From: Agrobacterium larrymoorei
GTDB taxonomy: Bacteria > Pseudomonadota > Alphaproteobacteria > Rhizobiales > Rhizobiaceae
DNA length: 64,000 nucleotides
Direction: 5' to 3'
Assembly (NCBI RefSeq): GCF_013322225.1
Contig: NZ_JAAMFB010000024.1
Span: 1 to 64,000, forward strand
Part shown: positions 1-6,987 of the stretch, in pieces
Layout: every line of letters starts with the position of its first letter
Position numbering within the stretch: position 1 is the first letter of the stretch
Made by a program: the position numbers and the translations under genes
The notes under the pieces: model-generated
Database searches by the model: none
What the model saw: only the letters and a program-made list of their open reading frames with translations
Told to the model about the DNA's origin: nothing

Positions 1-29
1 TCCCAATCCTCGGACGGTCGCCTGTCGCC

Positions 30-61
30 GGGACTGCGGGCTGTGAAGGGCCCGCAGTCCC
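30..61. repeat. Perfect 12-bp stem-loop at window edge
   Basis: Arms GGGACTGCGGGC (30-41) and GCCCGCAGTCCC (50-61) are perfectly complementary around an 8-nt loop. No T tract follows, so it is not a standard intrinsic terminator, but it may mark the 3' end of a gene lying left of the window. Confidence 0.6.
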
Positions 62-94
62 GCACCGACAATAACCTCAGAACAACAAACAATC

Positions 95-166
95 CTCGGG
101 CTTGTCCCGAGGATCCATGACCCTTTGAATTCATTGATAAGGATGGATCCTCGGGACAAGCCCGAG
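95..166. repeat. Palindromic intergenic repeat, copy 1
   Basis: Two perfect 24-bp inverted arms (95-118 and 143-166) surround a 24-bp spacer. Each arm contains its own small palindrome, CTCGGGCTTGTCCCGAG. The right end runs into CATGACGGAG, and the same 27-nt right end recurs near 42469-42495. It looks like a mobile or amplified rhizobial intergenic palindrome; which named family it belongs to was not established. Confidence 0.8.
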
Positions 167-259
167 CATGACGGAGCAAGAGTTTCGCTTCCGCACATAC
201 CGTCACAGAACTCAACCCGACCCCAGATTTAAACTTTTTAAGAAAAATCCAAAAGTTTC

Positions 260-286
260 AAACGATTGAAATCATTTCAATCGTTT
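260..286. promoter_or_regulatory. 27-bp palindromic operator candidate of the aldolase gene
   Basis: Positions 260-286 form a perfect palindrome centred on C273, with half site AAACGATTGAAAT. The flanks add further TTTCAA/TTGAAA hexamers, so shorter overlapping dyads can be drawn from about 256 to 290. It lies 77 bp upstream of the aldolase start. Size and symmetry suit a LacI-type or similar dimeric repressor of central carbon genes, which is inference. Confidence 0.65.
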
Positions 287-362
287 CAATGAGTTAGCCT
301 GCCATTTTCCTGCCTTGGAACATCTGGTATCCCGAATTTATTGTGCGTTAGGGAGAATGGAA

Positions 363-1388
363 ATGACTGAACGTCTTGAAGATATCGCAGTAAAGATGGT
401 TGCCAATGGCAAGGGCCTGCTGGCTGCGGATGAGTCCACCGGCACGATCAAGAAGCGCTTCGACAGCATTGGACTGGAGTCCACCGAGACAACCCGCCGC
501 GATTATCGCGAAATGTTGTTTCGCACCGAAGACGCGATGACGAAGTGCATTTCCGGCGTCATTCTCTATGAAGAGACCCTGTTCCAGAAGGCTGCCGACG
601 GCACGCCTTTCGTTGACATCATCAAGGCTGCGGGCTCCATTCCGGGCATCAAGGTCGATACGGGCGCAAAGCCGCAGGCCTATTTCCCCGGAGAAACCGT
701 CACCGAAGGTCTGGACGGCCTCGCTGAGCGCTTGAAGACATATCATGATGCAGGCGCGCGTTTTGCCAAGTGGCGTGGCGTGATCGCCATCGGTGAAGGC
801 CTGCCGACATGGGGCTCCATCAAGGCGGATTCGCAGGCGCTTGCCCGTTATGCAGCGCTTTGCCAGCAGGCAGGCATCGTACCGATCGTCGAGCCGGAAG
901 TGCTGATGGATGGCGTTCCCGGCACGCACAGCATCGACCGTTGCGCGGAAGTGACCGAATGGGTCCTGCGCACCGTCTTTACCGACCTGTATGATGCCCG
1001 CGTCAACCTTGAGGGCATGATCCTCAAGCCGAACATGGTCATCGACGGCAAGAATGCCCGCAAGGCTTCCGTTGCCGAAGTGGCGGAAAAGACGGTCAAG
1101 GTTCTCAAAGCCACCGTGCCTTCTGCCGTCCCGGGTGTCGCTTTCCTTTCCGGCGGTCAGTCGGCAGAAGAAGCCACCGCGCATCTCTCCGCCATGAATG
1201 CCGGTTACGACTTGCCGTGGGGTCTCACCTACTCCTATGGCCGCGCGCTTCAGGATACGGCGCTCAAGGCATGGGGCGGCAAGCAGGAAAACGTCGCAGC
1301 CGGTCAGCGCGCCTTCCGCCATCGTGCCGAAATGAATACGGCGGCAGCTCTTGGCAACTGGACGCAGGAACTCGAAAAGGCTGCCTGA
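363..1388 (+). CDS. Class I fructose-bisphosphate aldolase
   Basis: Cleaves fructose 1,6-bisphosphate to dihydroxyacetone phosphate and glyceraldehyde 3-phosphate in cytosolic glycolysis and gluconeogenesis. The 341-residue protein shows the family motifs: LLAADES near the N terminus, AKWRG with Lys136, and GMILKPN, whose Lys222 is the expected Schiff-base lysine. The start at 363 was chosen because GGGAGA lies 6 nt upstream; an in-frame ATG at 357 abuts that site and a start at 315 lacks one. A long palindrome sits upstream and a terminator follows at once, so it is probably a single-gene unit. Related genomes often carry pgk just upstream, which would be outside this window. Confidence 0.96.
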   Translation: MTERLEDIAVKMVANGKGLLAADESTGTIKKRFDSIGLESTETTRRDYREMLFRTEDAMTKCISGVILYEETLFQKAADGTPFVDIIKAAGSIPGIKVDTGAKPQAYFPGETVTEGLDGLAERLKTYHDAGARFAKWRGVIAIGEGLPTWGSIKADSQALARYAALCQQAGIVPIVEPEVLMDGVPGTHSIDRCAEVTEWVLRTVFTDLYDARVNLEGMILKPNMVIDGKNARKASVAEVAEKTVKVLKATVPSAVPGVAFLSGGQSAEEATAHLSAMNAGYDLPWGLTYSYGRALQDTALKAWGGKQENVAAGQRAFRHRAEMNTAAALGNWTQELEKAA

Positions 1389-1408
1389 GAGGCCGTTCTA
1401 TAACCCTG

Positions 1409-1438
1409 AAAAAGCCGTTCTTCGAGAGCGGCTTTTTT
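1409..1438 (+). terminator. Intrinsic terminator after aldolase
   Basis: The stem AAAAAGCCGTTC / GAGCGGCTTTTTT, with one G-T pair and a short loop, ends in a T run 20 bp after the aldolase stop. Confidence 0.9.
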
Positions 1439-1447
1439 CGTTTGAGA

Positions 1448-1603
1448 TCAAGGCCGAAGAAGCAGTACGGCGCTCCACAAAACAAAGGCGACCACGGCAA
1501 TCTTCCAGAAATCCGCTCGACGCTTCATCCCCGGCAGGCCCAGCGGACGGATGATTTGTATGCCCATGGCCAGGAGCAGGAAAAGGCCGATCGCCTTCGT
1601 CAT
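1448..1603 (-). CDS. Small two-helix membrane protein
   Basis: This 51-residue frame starts MTKAIGLFLLLAMG and has two hydrophobic segments (about 4-17 and 33-48) separated by a short basic loop (PGMKRRADFWK), so a helical hairpin in the inner membrane is likely. The start at 1603 has AGAAGG 7 nt upstream; a longer frame to 1663 has no such site. It is convergent with the aldolase and shares its terminator region. No family was recognised and no function is proposed. Confidence 0.65.
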   Translation of the reverse strand: MTKAIGLFLLLAMGIQIIRPLGLPGMKRRADFWKIAVVAFVLWSAVLLLRP

Positions 1604-1880
1604 CTTGAAACCTTCTGGCTGTTTTCCGCGCGATGTGCCGGACACATCGACGAAAGCCCGCAATCTTTAAAGACCATTAGCAATATTCCGCATCCGGTGA
1701 CATTTTTAATCCCGGATTTGATCGGGGGGCTTGTCGCATCCTCAAGGCAAATGTCAAATTCATTCCGCAACCGTCATAGGGCGGACATTTTTATGTTCAC
1801 CAATGGCGGCCAACCTGTTCGCGCGCATCCCATCGGGTTTTGATATCGAGACCCGAAAGCATTAGCATGAGAGTGATTTT

Positions 1881-3164
1881 ATGAGCAGAAATATTCTACC
1901 CGTATTCGCTCTTCTCACCAGTACGCTGTTCCTCTTCCTTGGCAATGGGCTTCAGGGATTGCTATTGCCCGTTCGCGGCTCGGAGGAAGGTTACTCCAAC
2001 GAAATCCTCGGCTTTCTTGGTACATCGTGGGCGGCGGGCTTCGTCATCGGCTGCTTCGTGGCACCGGCAATCGTCCGGCGTGCCGGACACATTCGCGCCT
2101 TCGGCAGTTTCGTGGCATTGATCTGCCTCACCGTACTCCTCACCGGCCTGTTCATCGATGACGTATCCTGGGTGGCGCTGCGCGCATTGACCGGCTTCTG
2201 CACTGCCGGAACGTCGATGATCATCGAAAGCTGGCTGAACGAGCGCGCCACGAACGAAAGCCGTGGCGCAATCTTTTCGCTCTACATTGCCATTACCCTG
2301 TTCGGCGTGGTGGCGGGCCAGCTCGTCGTTCCTTTTGGAACGGTCAGCAACACGTCGCTGTTCATGGTATGCGCGATCATCTACTGCGTCGCCATCATGC
2401 CCGCCATGCTCTCGAAAGCGGAAAGTCCGCAGCCTTTGAAGAAGGTGAAACTGGACTTGCCGGCGCTTTACCGCAACTCGCCGGTCTCTTTTGTGGGCAT
2501 CCTGCTGGTCGGCATTGCCAATGGCGCTTACGGTACTCTCGGGGCTGTCTTCGGCGCGCGCGCGGGGCTTGATCCCACCACCATCGCCATCATGGTCAGC
2601 GTCACCATCTTTATCGGTGCATTAGCGCAGTTTCCCGCCGGAAAGCTTTCGGACAGGATCGATCGCCGCTTCGTGCTTGCGGGTCTCTCAGGCGTTGCAG
2701 CACTCGCCGGACTGGCCGTCACACTTATTCAGCCCACACATATTTATCTCCTGATCGGCATGATCGCGGTCTATGGCGCAGCGGCAAATGCGCTTTACCC
2801 GATTGCCGTTGCCCACGCCAACGACTTCGCCTCCTCCGACGATTTCGTCAAAGTCTCTGGCGGCCTTTTGCTGCTCTACGGTATCGGCACCATCATCGGC
2901 CCGACACTTGGCGGCCCGATCATGACGTCCTTCGGGCCTTACGCACTGTTTCTCGTCACGGCGGTTTCCCACCTCCTCATCACGGCCTATGCTATGTTCC
3001 GCTCAAGGCAGCGCGCAGCGCTCACCACGGAACAGAAAGACAACTTCTCCACCATGGCCACCGCACCCGCGCCGCTACAGACACCTGAGAGCGCGTCGCT
3101 CGATCCGCGCGCGCCGCAATACCCGGAAGATGAAGCCGACTTGCAAAAGGGAGCAGGCATATGA
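1881..3164 (+). CDS. MFS transporter, YcaD-like
   Basis: A 427-residue integral membrane protein with about 12 hydrophobic segments in two six-helix halves and a basic loop near residue 66 (RRAGHIRAFG). Overall layout and motifs such as ESWLNE in helix 4 resemble the YcaD-type major facilitator proteins, whose substrates are mostly unknown. The C-terminal 45 residues are hydrophilic and proline-rich. It overlaps the next gene by 4 bp (ATGA), so the two are almost certainly co-transcribed. Substrate cannot be read from the sequence. Confidence 0.88.
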   Translation: MSRNILPVFALLTSTLFLFLGNGLQGLLLPVRGSEEGYSNEILGFLGTSWAAGFVIGCFVAPAIVRRAGHIRAFGSFVALICLTVLLTGLFIDDVSWVALRALTGFCTAGTSMIIESWLNERATNESRGAIFSLYIAITLFGVVAGQLVVPFGTVSNTSLFMVCAIIYCVAIMPAMLSKAESPQPLKKVKLDLPALYRNSPVSFVGILLVGIANGAYGTLGAVFGARAGLDPTTIAIMVSVTIFIGALAQFPAGKLSDRIDRRFVLAGLSGVAALAGLAVTLIQPTHIYLLIGMIAVYGAAANALYPIAVAHANDFASSDDFVKVSGGLLLLYGIGTIIGPTLGGPIMTSFGPYALFLVTAVSHLLITAYAMFRSRQRAALTTEQKDNFSTMATAPAPLQTPESASLDPRAPQYPEDEADLQKGAGI

Positions 3165-3358
3165 GCATTTTCGATGACGACCAGCCAAAGAAATCAGTCT
3201 CGACTCACGTCGTAGGCAGCGACCTCAGCCTGCTTTCTGTAGATGACCTGACTGCCCGCATCGATATCCTTCTGACGGAAGTAAAAAGGCTGGAGGAAGA
3301 ACGGGACAAGAAGTCCGCAGGTCGCAAGGCAGCGGAAAACCTGTTTCGTTCGCGGTGA
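3161..3358 (+). CDS. DUF1192 family small protein
   Basis: A 65-residue acidic/basic protein (MSIFDDDQPKK start) with a central LSVDDLTARI motif and a coiled-coil-like second half. This matches DUF1192, a small conserved alphaproteobacterial family of unknown function. GGGAG precedes the start. It overlaps the MFS gene by 4 bp and is the last gene before the rcdA control region. Confidence 0.85.
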   Translation: MSIFDDDQPKKSVSTHVVGSDLSLLSVDDLTARIDILLTEVKRLEEERDKKSAGRKAAENLFRSR

Positions 3359-3409
3359 AGCTTCAAAATTCTGTTAACCTTACGACGCGGGTCAGTTTTT
3401 CGTTTACCA

Positions 3410-3424
3410 TTAATAAAAAATTAA
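3410..3424. promoter_or_regulatory. CtrA-type box TTAA-N7-TTAA
   Basis: TTAA at 3410-3413, seven bases, then TTAA at 3421-3424, the consensus for the cell-cycle regulator CtrA. The stretch is AT-rich, so a chance match is possible. It lies about 290 bp before rcdA and just ahead of a possible short transcript ending at 3548. Confidence 0.45.
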
Positions 3425-3439
3425 GCTTTCTAAGAGATT

Positions 3440-3548
3440 ACTATACATGTTCAGTTCTTCTGGACCTCAGGCAGTTTCTCCTATCGGCGAATTGGTCTGA
3501 TTTTTCTCCCTGTTTTACCTTGAGAGCCGCTTTTGCGGCTCTTTTTTT
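3440..3548 (+). ncRNA. Possible small RNA upstream of rcdA
   Basis: Between DUF1192 and rcdA there is no convincing reading frame. A strong terminator closes a stretch of roughly 100 nt that begins after a TACTAT element (3437-3442) and a CtrA-type box. It could be a short RNA or only the 3' end of the MFS-DUF1192 transcript. The 5' end is a guess. Confidence 0.3.
3523..3548 (+). terminator. Intrinsic terminator
   Basis: Perfect 8-bp stem AGAGCCGC / GCGGCTCT with a TTTT loop and a long T run. It separates the MFS-DUF1192 unit from rcdA. Confidence 0.9.
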
Positions 3549-3580
3549 GTCTTGCCACAAATTCTTCAAAACTGTGGGTA

Positions 3581-3595
3581 TTAACCTTTCTTTAA
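3581..3595. promoter_or_regulatory. CtrA-type box in the rcdA promoter region
   Basis: TTAA (3581-3584), 7 nt, TTAA (3592-3595); the first half continues as TTAACC, the preferred half site. It is 118 bp upstream of the rcdA start, after the terminator, so it can only serve rcdA on this strand. Confidence 0.6.
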
Positions 3596-3712
3596 TAATC
3601 AGCTTGCGCATTTGCGCTATTGATATCATCCTGAAAATACAGACAGGCCGGAACAATTAACCCGCTAAGTCCGTTGCCTGATAGTATTGTGCGTGAGCAG
3701 GGATTTAAAGAA

Positions 3713-4228
3713 ATGTCGGAACAGGTTCTCAATACAATCAGCTTTGCTGGTCGCGCTGCCGCATCGAACCAATTCAAGACCCTTTATTCCGAAGGCATGG
3801 GCCTGGTGGAAGAAACGGCGAGCTATCTCGATGGCTCCGGTCGCGCAGCCTCGAAGGTGCTGCCGCGCATGGCGTCCGTTCTTTACGCAGCAGAGTCCAT
3901 GCGCCTGACCACCCGCCTGATGCAGATGGCATCGTGGTTGCTGCTCCAGCGCGCCGTCAACAATGGCGAGATGAGCCGTGATCAGGTTCTCAACGAAAAG
4001 AACAAGGTCCGCCTCGACAACTTCAATGTTGACCGCAATGCACCGGGCTGGAACGATCTGCCGGAATCCTTCCGCGAACTGGTCGAACGGTCGCTTCGCC
4101 TCCAGAACCGCGTTGCCCTGCTCGACCGCGAGATTTACCGCCCTGCGGAAGCCGCGAAGGTGCCGGACAACGAGAACAGCGTTCAGGCCCAGCTCAACCT
4201 GCTGCGGACCGCGTTTTCCAGCAACTGA
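3713..4228 (+). CDS. rcdA: RcdA, regulator of CtrA degradation (DUF1465)
   Basis: A 171-residue, largely helical protein (MSEQVLNTISFAGR start) of the DUF1465 family, whose Caulobacter member RcdA is an adaptor in ClpXP proteolysis. In the known hierarchy CpdR primes ClpXP, RcdA docks on it, and PopA with cyclic di-GMP then delivers CtrA. The ATG at 3713 is preferred; a TTG at 3674 lacks a binding site. Two CtrA-type boxes lie upstream, and the cpdR gene of the same pathway is in this window at 61692. The family assignment is firm; function in this species is by homology. Confidence 0.87.
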   Translation: MSEQVLNTISFAGRAAASNQFKTLYSEGMGLVEETASYLDGSGRAASKVLPRMASVLYAAESMRLTTRLMQMASWLLLQRAVNNGEMSRDQVLNEKNKVRLDNFNVDRNAPGWNDLPESFRELVERSLRLQNRVALLDREIYRPAEAAKVPDNENSVQAQLNLLRTAFSSN

Positions 4229-4252
4229 GATTTTCCAGCATTTCGATTTTTT

Positions 4253-4278
4253 AAAAGCAGGCTTCGGCCTGCTTTTTT
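4253..4278 (+). terminator. Intrinsic terminator after rcdA
   Basis: Perfect stem AAAAGCAGGC-TTCG-GCCTGCTTTT followed by more T residues, 24 bp after the rcdA stop. Confidence 0.93.
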
Positions 4279-4369
4279 GTTTGCGCCCCTCTCCCCTCAA
4301 TCCTGTCCTTGTCGCAGGAACGAAGCAGAAACCGGTGAAGTCGAAGCCAACGAGGCAAACACCAGACAA

Positions 4370-4400
4370 CAAAAAACCCCGGATCGCTCCGAGGTTCTTT
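4370..4400 (-). terminator. Intrinsic terminator after rpmE
   Basis: Stem ACCCCGGA / TCCGAGGT (one wobble) with an A run on its left, giving a U tail for minus-strand transcripts of the L31 gene; T residues on the right may let it work both ways. Confidence 0.8.
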
Positions 4401-4423
4401 TATTCTCACATATCCAGCAAGGA

Positions 4424-4645
4424 TTAGAGGCCGAGGCCGCCGAAACGCTTGTTGAACTTGGAAACGCGACCGCCACGGTCCATCAGCTGCTGGTTGCCAC
4501 CAGTCCATGCCGGATGAGAGCTGGGATCGATTTCTAGGTTCATAACTGCGCCCTCGGAACCCCAGGTGGAGCGGGTTTCGTATTCGGTGCCATCGGTCAT
4601 GACCACTTTGATCATGTGATAGTCTGGATGGATTTCAGCCTTCAT
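4424..4645 (-). CDS. rpmE: 50S ribosomal protein L31, cysteine-free form
   Basis: A 73-residue protein ([14 protein letters not shown] start) with the L31 signature HPAWTGG and the C-terminal [10 protein letters not shown]. It binds at the base of the central protuberance and bridges to the small subunit. It has no cysteine, so it is the zinc-independent (C-) form. It is divergent from the ABC exporter, with its promoter in 4646-4912. Confidence 0.97.
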   Translation of the reverse strand: MKAEIHPDYHMIKVVMTDGTEYETRSTWGSEGAVMNLEIDPSSHPAWTGGNQQLMDRGGRVSKFNKRFGGLGL

Positions 4646-4912
4646 GACAAACTTCCTGCGTAAGTGACCTGCGGACCATTTGCCGCAATTGCGTCAACTG
4701 AGCCGATTCAATAAATGAAACCCGGCCCGATTGGCCATGGCTTCCCAATTTGATGCGGAGCCTATACATGAAGGGCGCCGAGATAACAAGTGCCTGCCGG
4801 TGGATGGCTTCACACTGCGCACGGCGGAATTCATGACATATATCAAAGAAGCGGAATTCTCGTTCGTGATAAAGCTTCGGCTGGTTCATGACGATAAGCA
4901 AGGGTATTGAAC

Positions 4913-6721
4913 GTGGCAGAGTTGCAGGAACAGAAATCGGCAGGTCGCAGAACGCTGAAGCCGCTCGGAAGCCTGTTCCCCTATTTGAAGCGCTATCGCG
5001 GTCTCGTGGCCGCCGCCCTCTTCGCGCTCATTTTATCTTCGGCCACCACGCTTGCCTTGCCGCTGGCCGTTCGTCGCATCATCGACCATGGCTTCGAGGC
5101 AACGGATGGCGCGATGATCAACAGCTATTTCGCCATGCTTTTGGGCATTGCCGTGGTTCTCGCGCTGGCCAGCGCCATGCGCTATTACTATGTCATGACC
5201 ATTGGCGAGCGCGTCGTGACCGATGTCCGCCGCGATGTTTTCGCACACCTCACGTCGCTATCACAGGCGTTTTTCGATAGCAATCATTCCGGCGAACTCA
5301 CGTCGCGCCTGACGGCGGACACCGTGCAGATCCGCTCCGCCTTCGGTTCTTCCGCATCTGTTGCGCTGCGCAACATCCTGCTCTGTCTCGGCGCTGTCGT
5401 CATGATGGTCTATACCAGCCCCAGCCTTGCAGGCCTTGCGTTGCTTGCCATACCCTTCATCGTTTTCCCGCTTATCGCCTTCGGTCGCTCGGTCCGCTCA
5501 CGCTCCAGAACCACGCAGGACACACTCGCCGCCTCCTCCGCCTTCGCCACGGAAACGATTTCCGCCAGCCGCACAATCCAGTCTTTCAATGCAGAGCGGC
5601 TAGCCAATGCCCGCTACAGCGATGCGGTGGAGAAGGCGTATCGAGGTGCTCGCTCGGCCATCAGCGCCCGCGCAATCCTGACCGCCGTCGCCATCAGCCT
5701 GGTCTTCGGCAGCGTCGTCGCAATCCTCTGGTATGGCGCGCACGGCGTTCTGAACGGCACGATTTCCGGCGGCACGCTTAGCCAGTTCGTATTATATGCA
5801 GTCATTGCCGCAAGTTCGCTCGGCCAGCTTTCCGAGGTCTGGGGAGAGCTCGCCCAGGCAGGCGGTGCGGCGGAACGCCTTTCCGAACTGCTGGCCGAAC
5901 AATCGCCGGTCGAGAACCCGGCCGCACCTGTTCCCTTGCCCACTCCGGCCCAGGGCGAAGCCAGCTTCGAGAACGTCGCGTTCCATTATCCTAAAGGTGC
6001 GGGAAAGCCGATCATCAGCGACCTCTCCTTCAATATCTCGGCTGGCGAAACCGTCGCCATCGTCGGTCCGTCGGGTGCGGGCAAAAGCACGGTCTTCTCG
6101 CTGCTCATGCGCTTCTACGATCCGCAGTCGGGCCGCATCACCGTGGACGGTTGCGATATCCGCTCCGTGACGCTGGAAGATTTACGCTCGCGCCTGTCCA
6201 TCGTGCCGCAGGATGTGGCAATCTTCGCCTCATCCATTCATGACAACATTGCCTTCGGCAAGCCGGATGCCTCCCGTGAGGACGTCCGCGCCGCAGCCAT
6301 CGCTGCACAGGCGGACGGTTTCATTGCGAAACTGCCGGAAGGCTACGATACGGTTGTCGGCGAACGCGGCGTGACGCTCTCCGGTGGCCAGCGTCAGCGC
6401 ATCGCCATTGCCCGTGCCATCCTGCGCAACGCGCCGATCCTGCTTCTCGACGAGGCGACATCGGCCCTGGATGCAGAAAGCGAAACGCTGGTGCAGAAGG
6501 CGCTGGACGAGCTCATCTCCAAACGCACCACCATCGTCATCGCCCACCGCCTCGCCACCGTCTTGAAAGCCGACCGGATTCTGGTGATGGACGACGGCCG
6601 TATCATCGAGGAAGGCACGCACCAAAGCCTGATCCGTGAAGGCGGGCTCTATGCCAAGCTGGCAAGGCTGCAGTTCGAAACGGCTGATGAAGGTGTGGTA
6701 CCGCTGGTGAAGAGCGTGTAG
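4913..6721 (+). CDS. ABC exporter, fused membrane and ATPase domains
   Basis: A 602-residue half-transporter that should work as a homodimer in the inner membrane. Residues about 25-310 form the six-helix exporter domain. The rest is the ATPase, with Walker A GPSGAGKS near 385-392, signature LSGGQRQR, and Walker B ILLLDEATSALD. This is the MsbA/multidrug/lipid exporter architecture; the substrate cannot be told. The GTG at 4913 is preferred because AAGGG lies 8 nt upstream, while the TTG at 4907 is too close to it. It is divergent from rpmE and followed by a palindromic element in the convergent gap. Confidence 0.93.
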   Translation: MAELQEQKSAGRRTLKPLGSLFPYLKRYRGLVAAALFALILSSATTLALPLAVRRIIDHGFEATDGAMINSYFAMLLGIAVVLALASAMRYYYVMTIGERVVTDVRRDVFAHLTSLSQAFFDSNHSGELTSRLTADTVQIRSAFGSSASVALRNILLCLGAVVMMVYTSPSLAGLALLAIPFIVFPLIAFGRSVRSRSRTTQDTLAASSAFATETISASRTIQSFNAERLANARYSDAVEKAYRGARSAISARAILTAVAISLVFGSVVAILWYGAHGVLNGTISGGTLSQFVLYAVIAASSLGQLSEVWGELAQAGGAAERLSELLAEQSPVENPAAPVPLPTPAQGEASFENVAFHYPKGAGKPIISDLSFNISAGETVAIVGPSGAGKSTVFSLLMRFYDPQSGRITVDGCDIRSVTLEDLRSRLSIVPQDVAIFASSIHDNIAFGKPDASREDVRAAAIAAQADGFIAKLPEGYDTVVGERGVTLSGGQRQRIAIARAILRNAPILLLDEATSALDAESETLVQKALDELISKRTTIVIAHRLATVLKADRILVMDDGRIIEEGTHQSLIREGGLYAKLARLQFETADEGVVPLVKSV

Positions 6722-6751
6722 TTTTTCCGACTTCCGTTAAAAGTCAATGAA

Positions 6752-6971
6752 AACCCCTCACTTGCAATTTCTAACACTTAGCTAAAGCTAAGATGTTGAA
6801 ATTGCTTTCTCTCCCACAAGGGTAGAGATATCCAACCGCAACGTACTGCCCTCTTCAGACGCTTTAGAAATGTGCCTAAGCGGTGCCGCGCATTACCTCT
6901 CTCCCTGTGGGAGAGGATAGAAAACCTCGATCTTCGCAAAGCGAAGTCATAGGTTTTCTTGGTGAGGGGTT
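6752..6971. repeat. ~220-bp palindromic intergenic element, copy A
   Basis: Ends in a 10-bp terminal inverted repeat AACCCCTCAC / GTGAGGGGTT (6752-6761, 6962-6971). Inside are nested hairpins: CTTAGC-TAAA-GCTAAG on the left, CTTCGC-AAA-GCGAAG inside GAAAACCT / AGGTTTTC on the right, and a long-range CTCTCCCACA / TGTGGGAGAG pair. A second copy lies at 57354-57574. It fills the gap between two convergent genes and has no reading frame worth calling. Confidence 0.85.
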
Positions 6972-6987
6972 CAGCTACCGGTTACCC

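Noticed and set aside
30..166. CRISPR-like repeat array
   Set aside because: The repeats are inverted palindromes with no regular spacers and no cas genes nearby.
348..1322. Long open frame opposite the aldolase gene
   Set aside because: It lies wholly antisense to a well-matched aldolase and has no family features; high GC content creates such shadow frames.
4635..4901. Possible minus-strand small gene between rpmE and the ABC exporter
   Set aside because: No ribosome binding site or family match; the stretch is better explained as the divergent promoter region.
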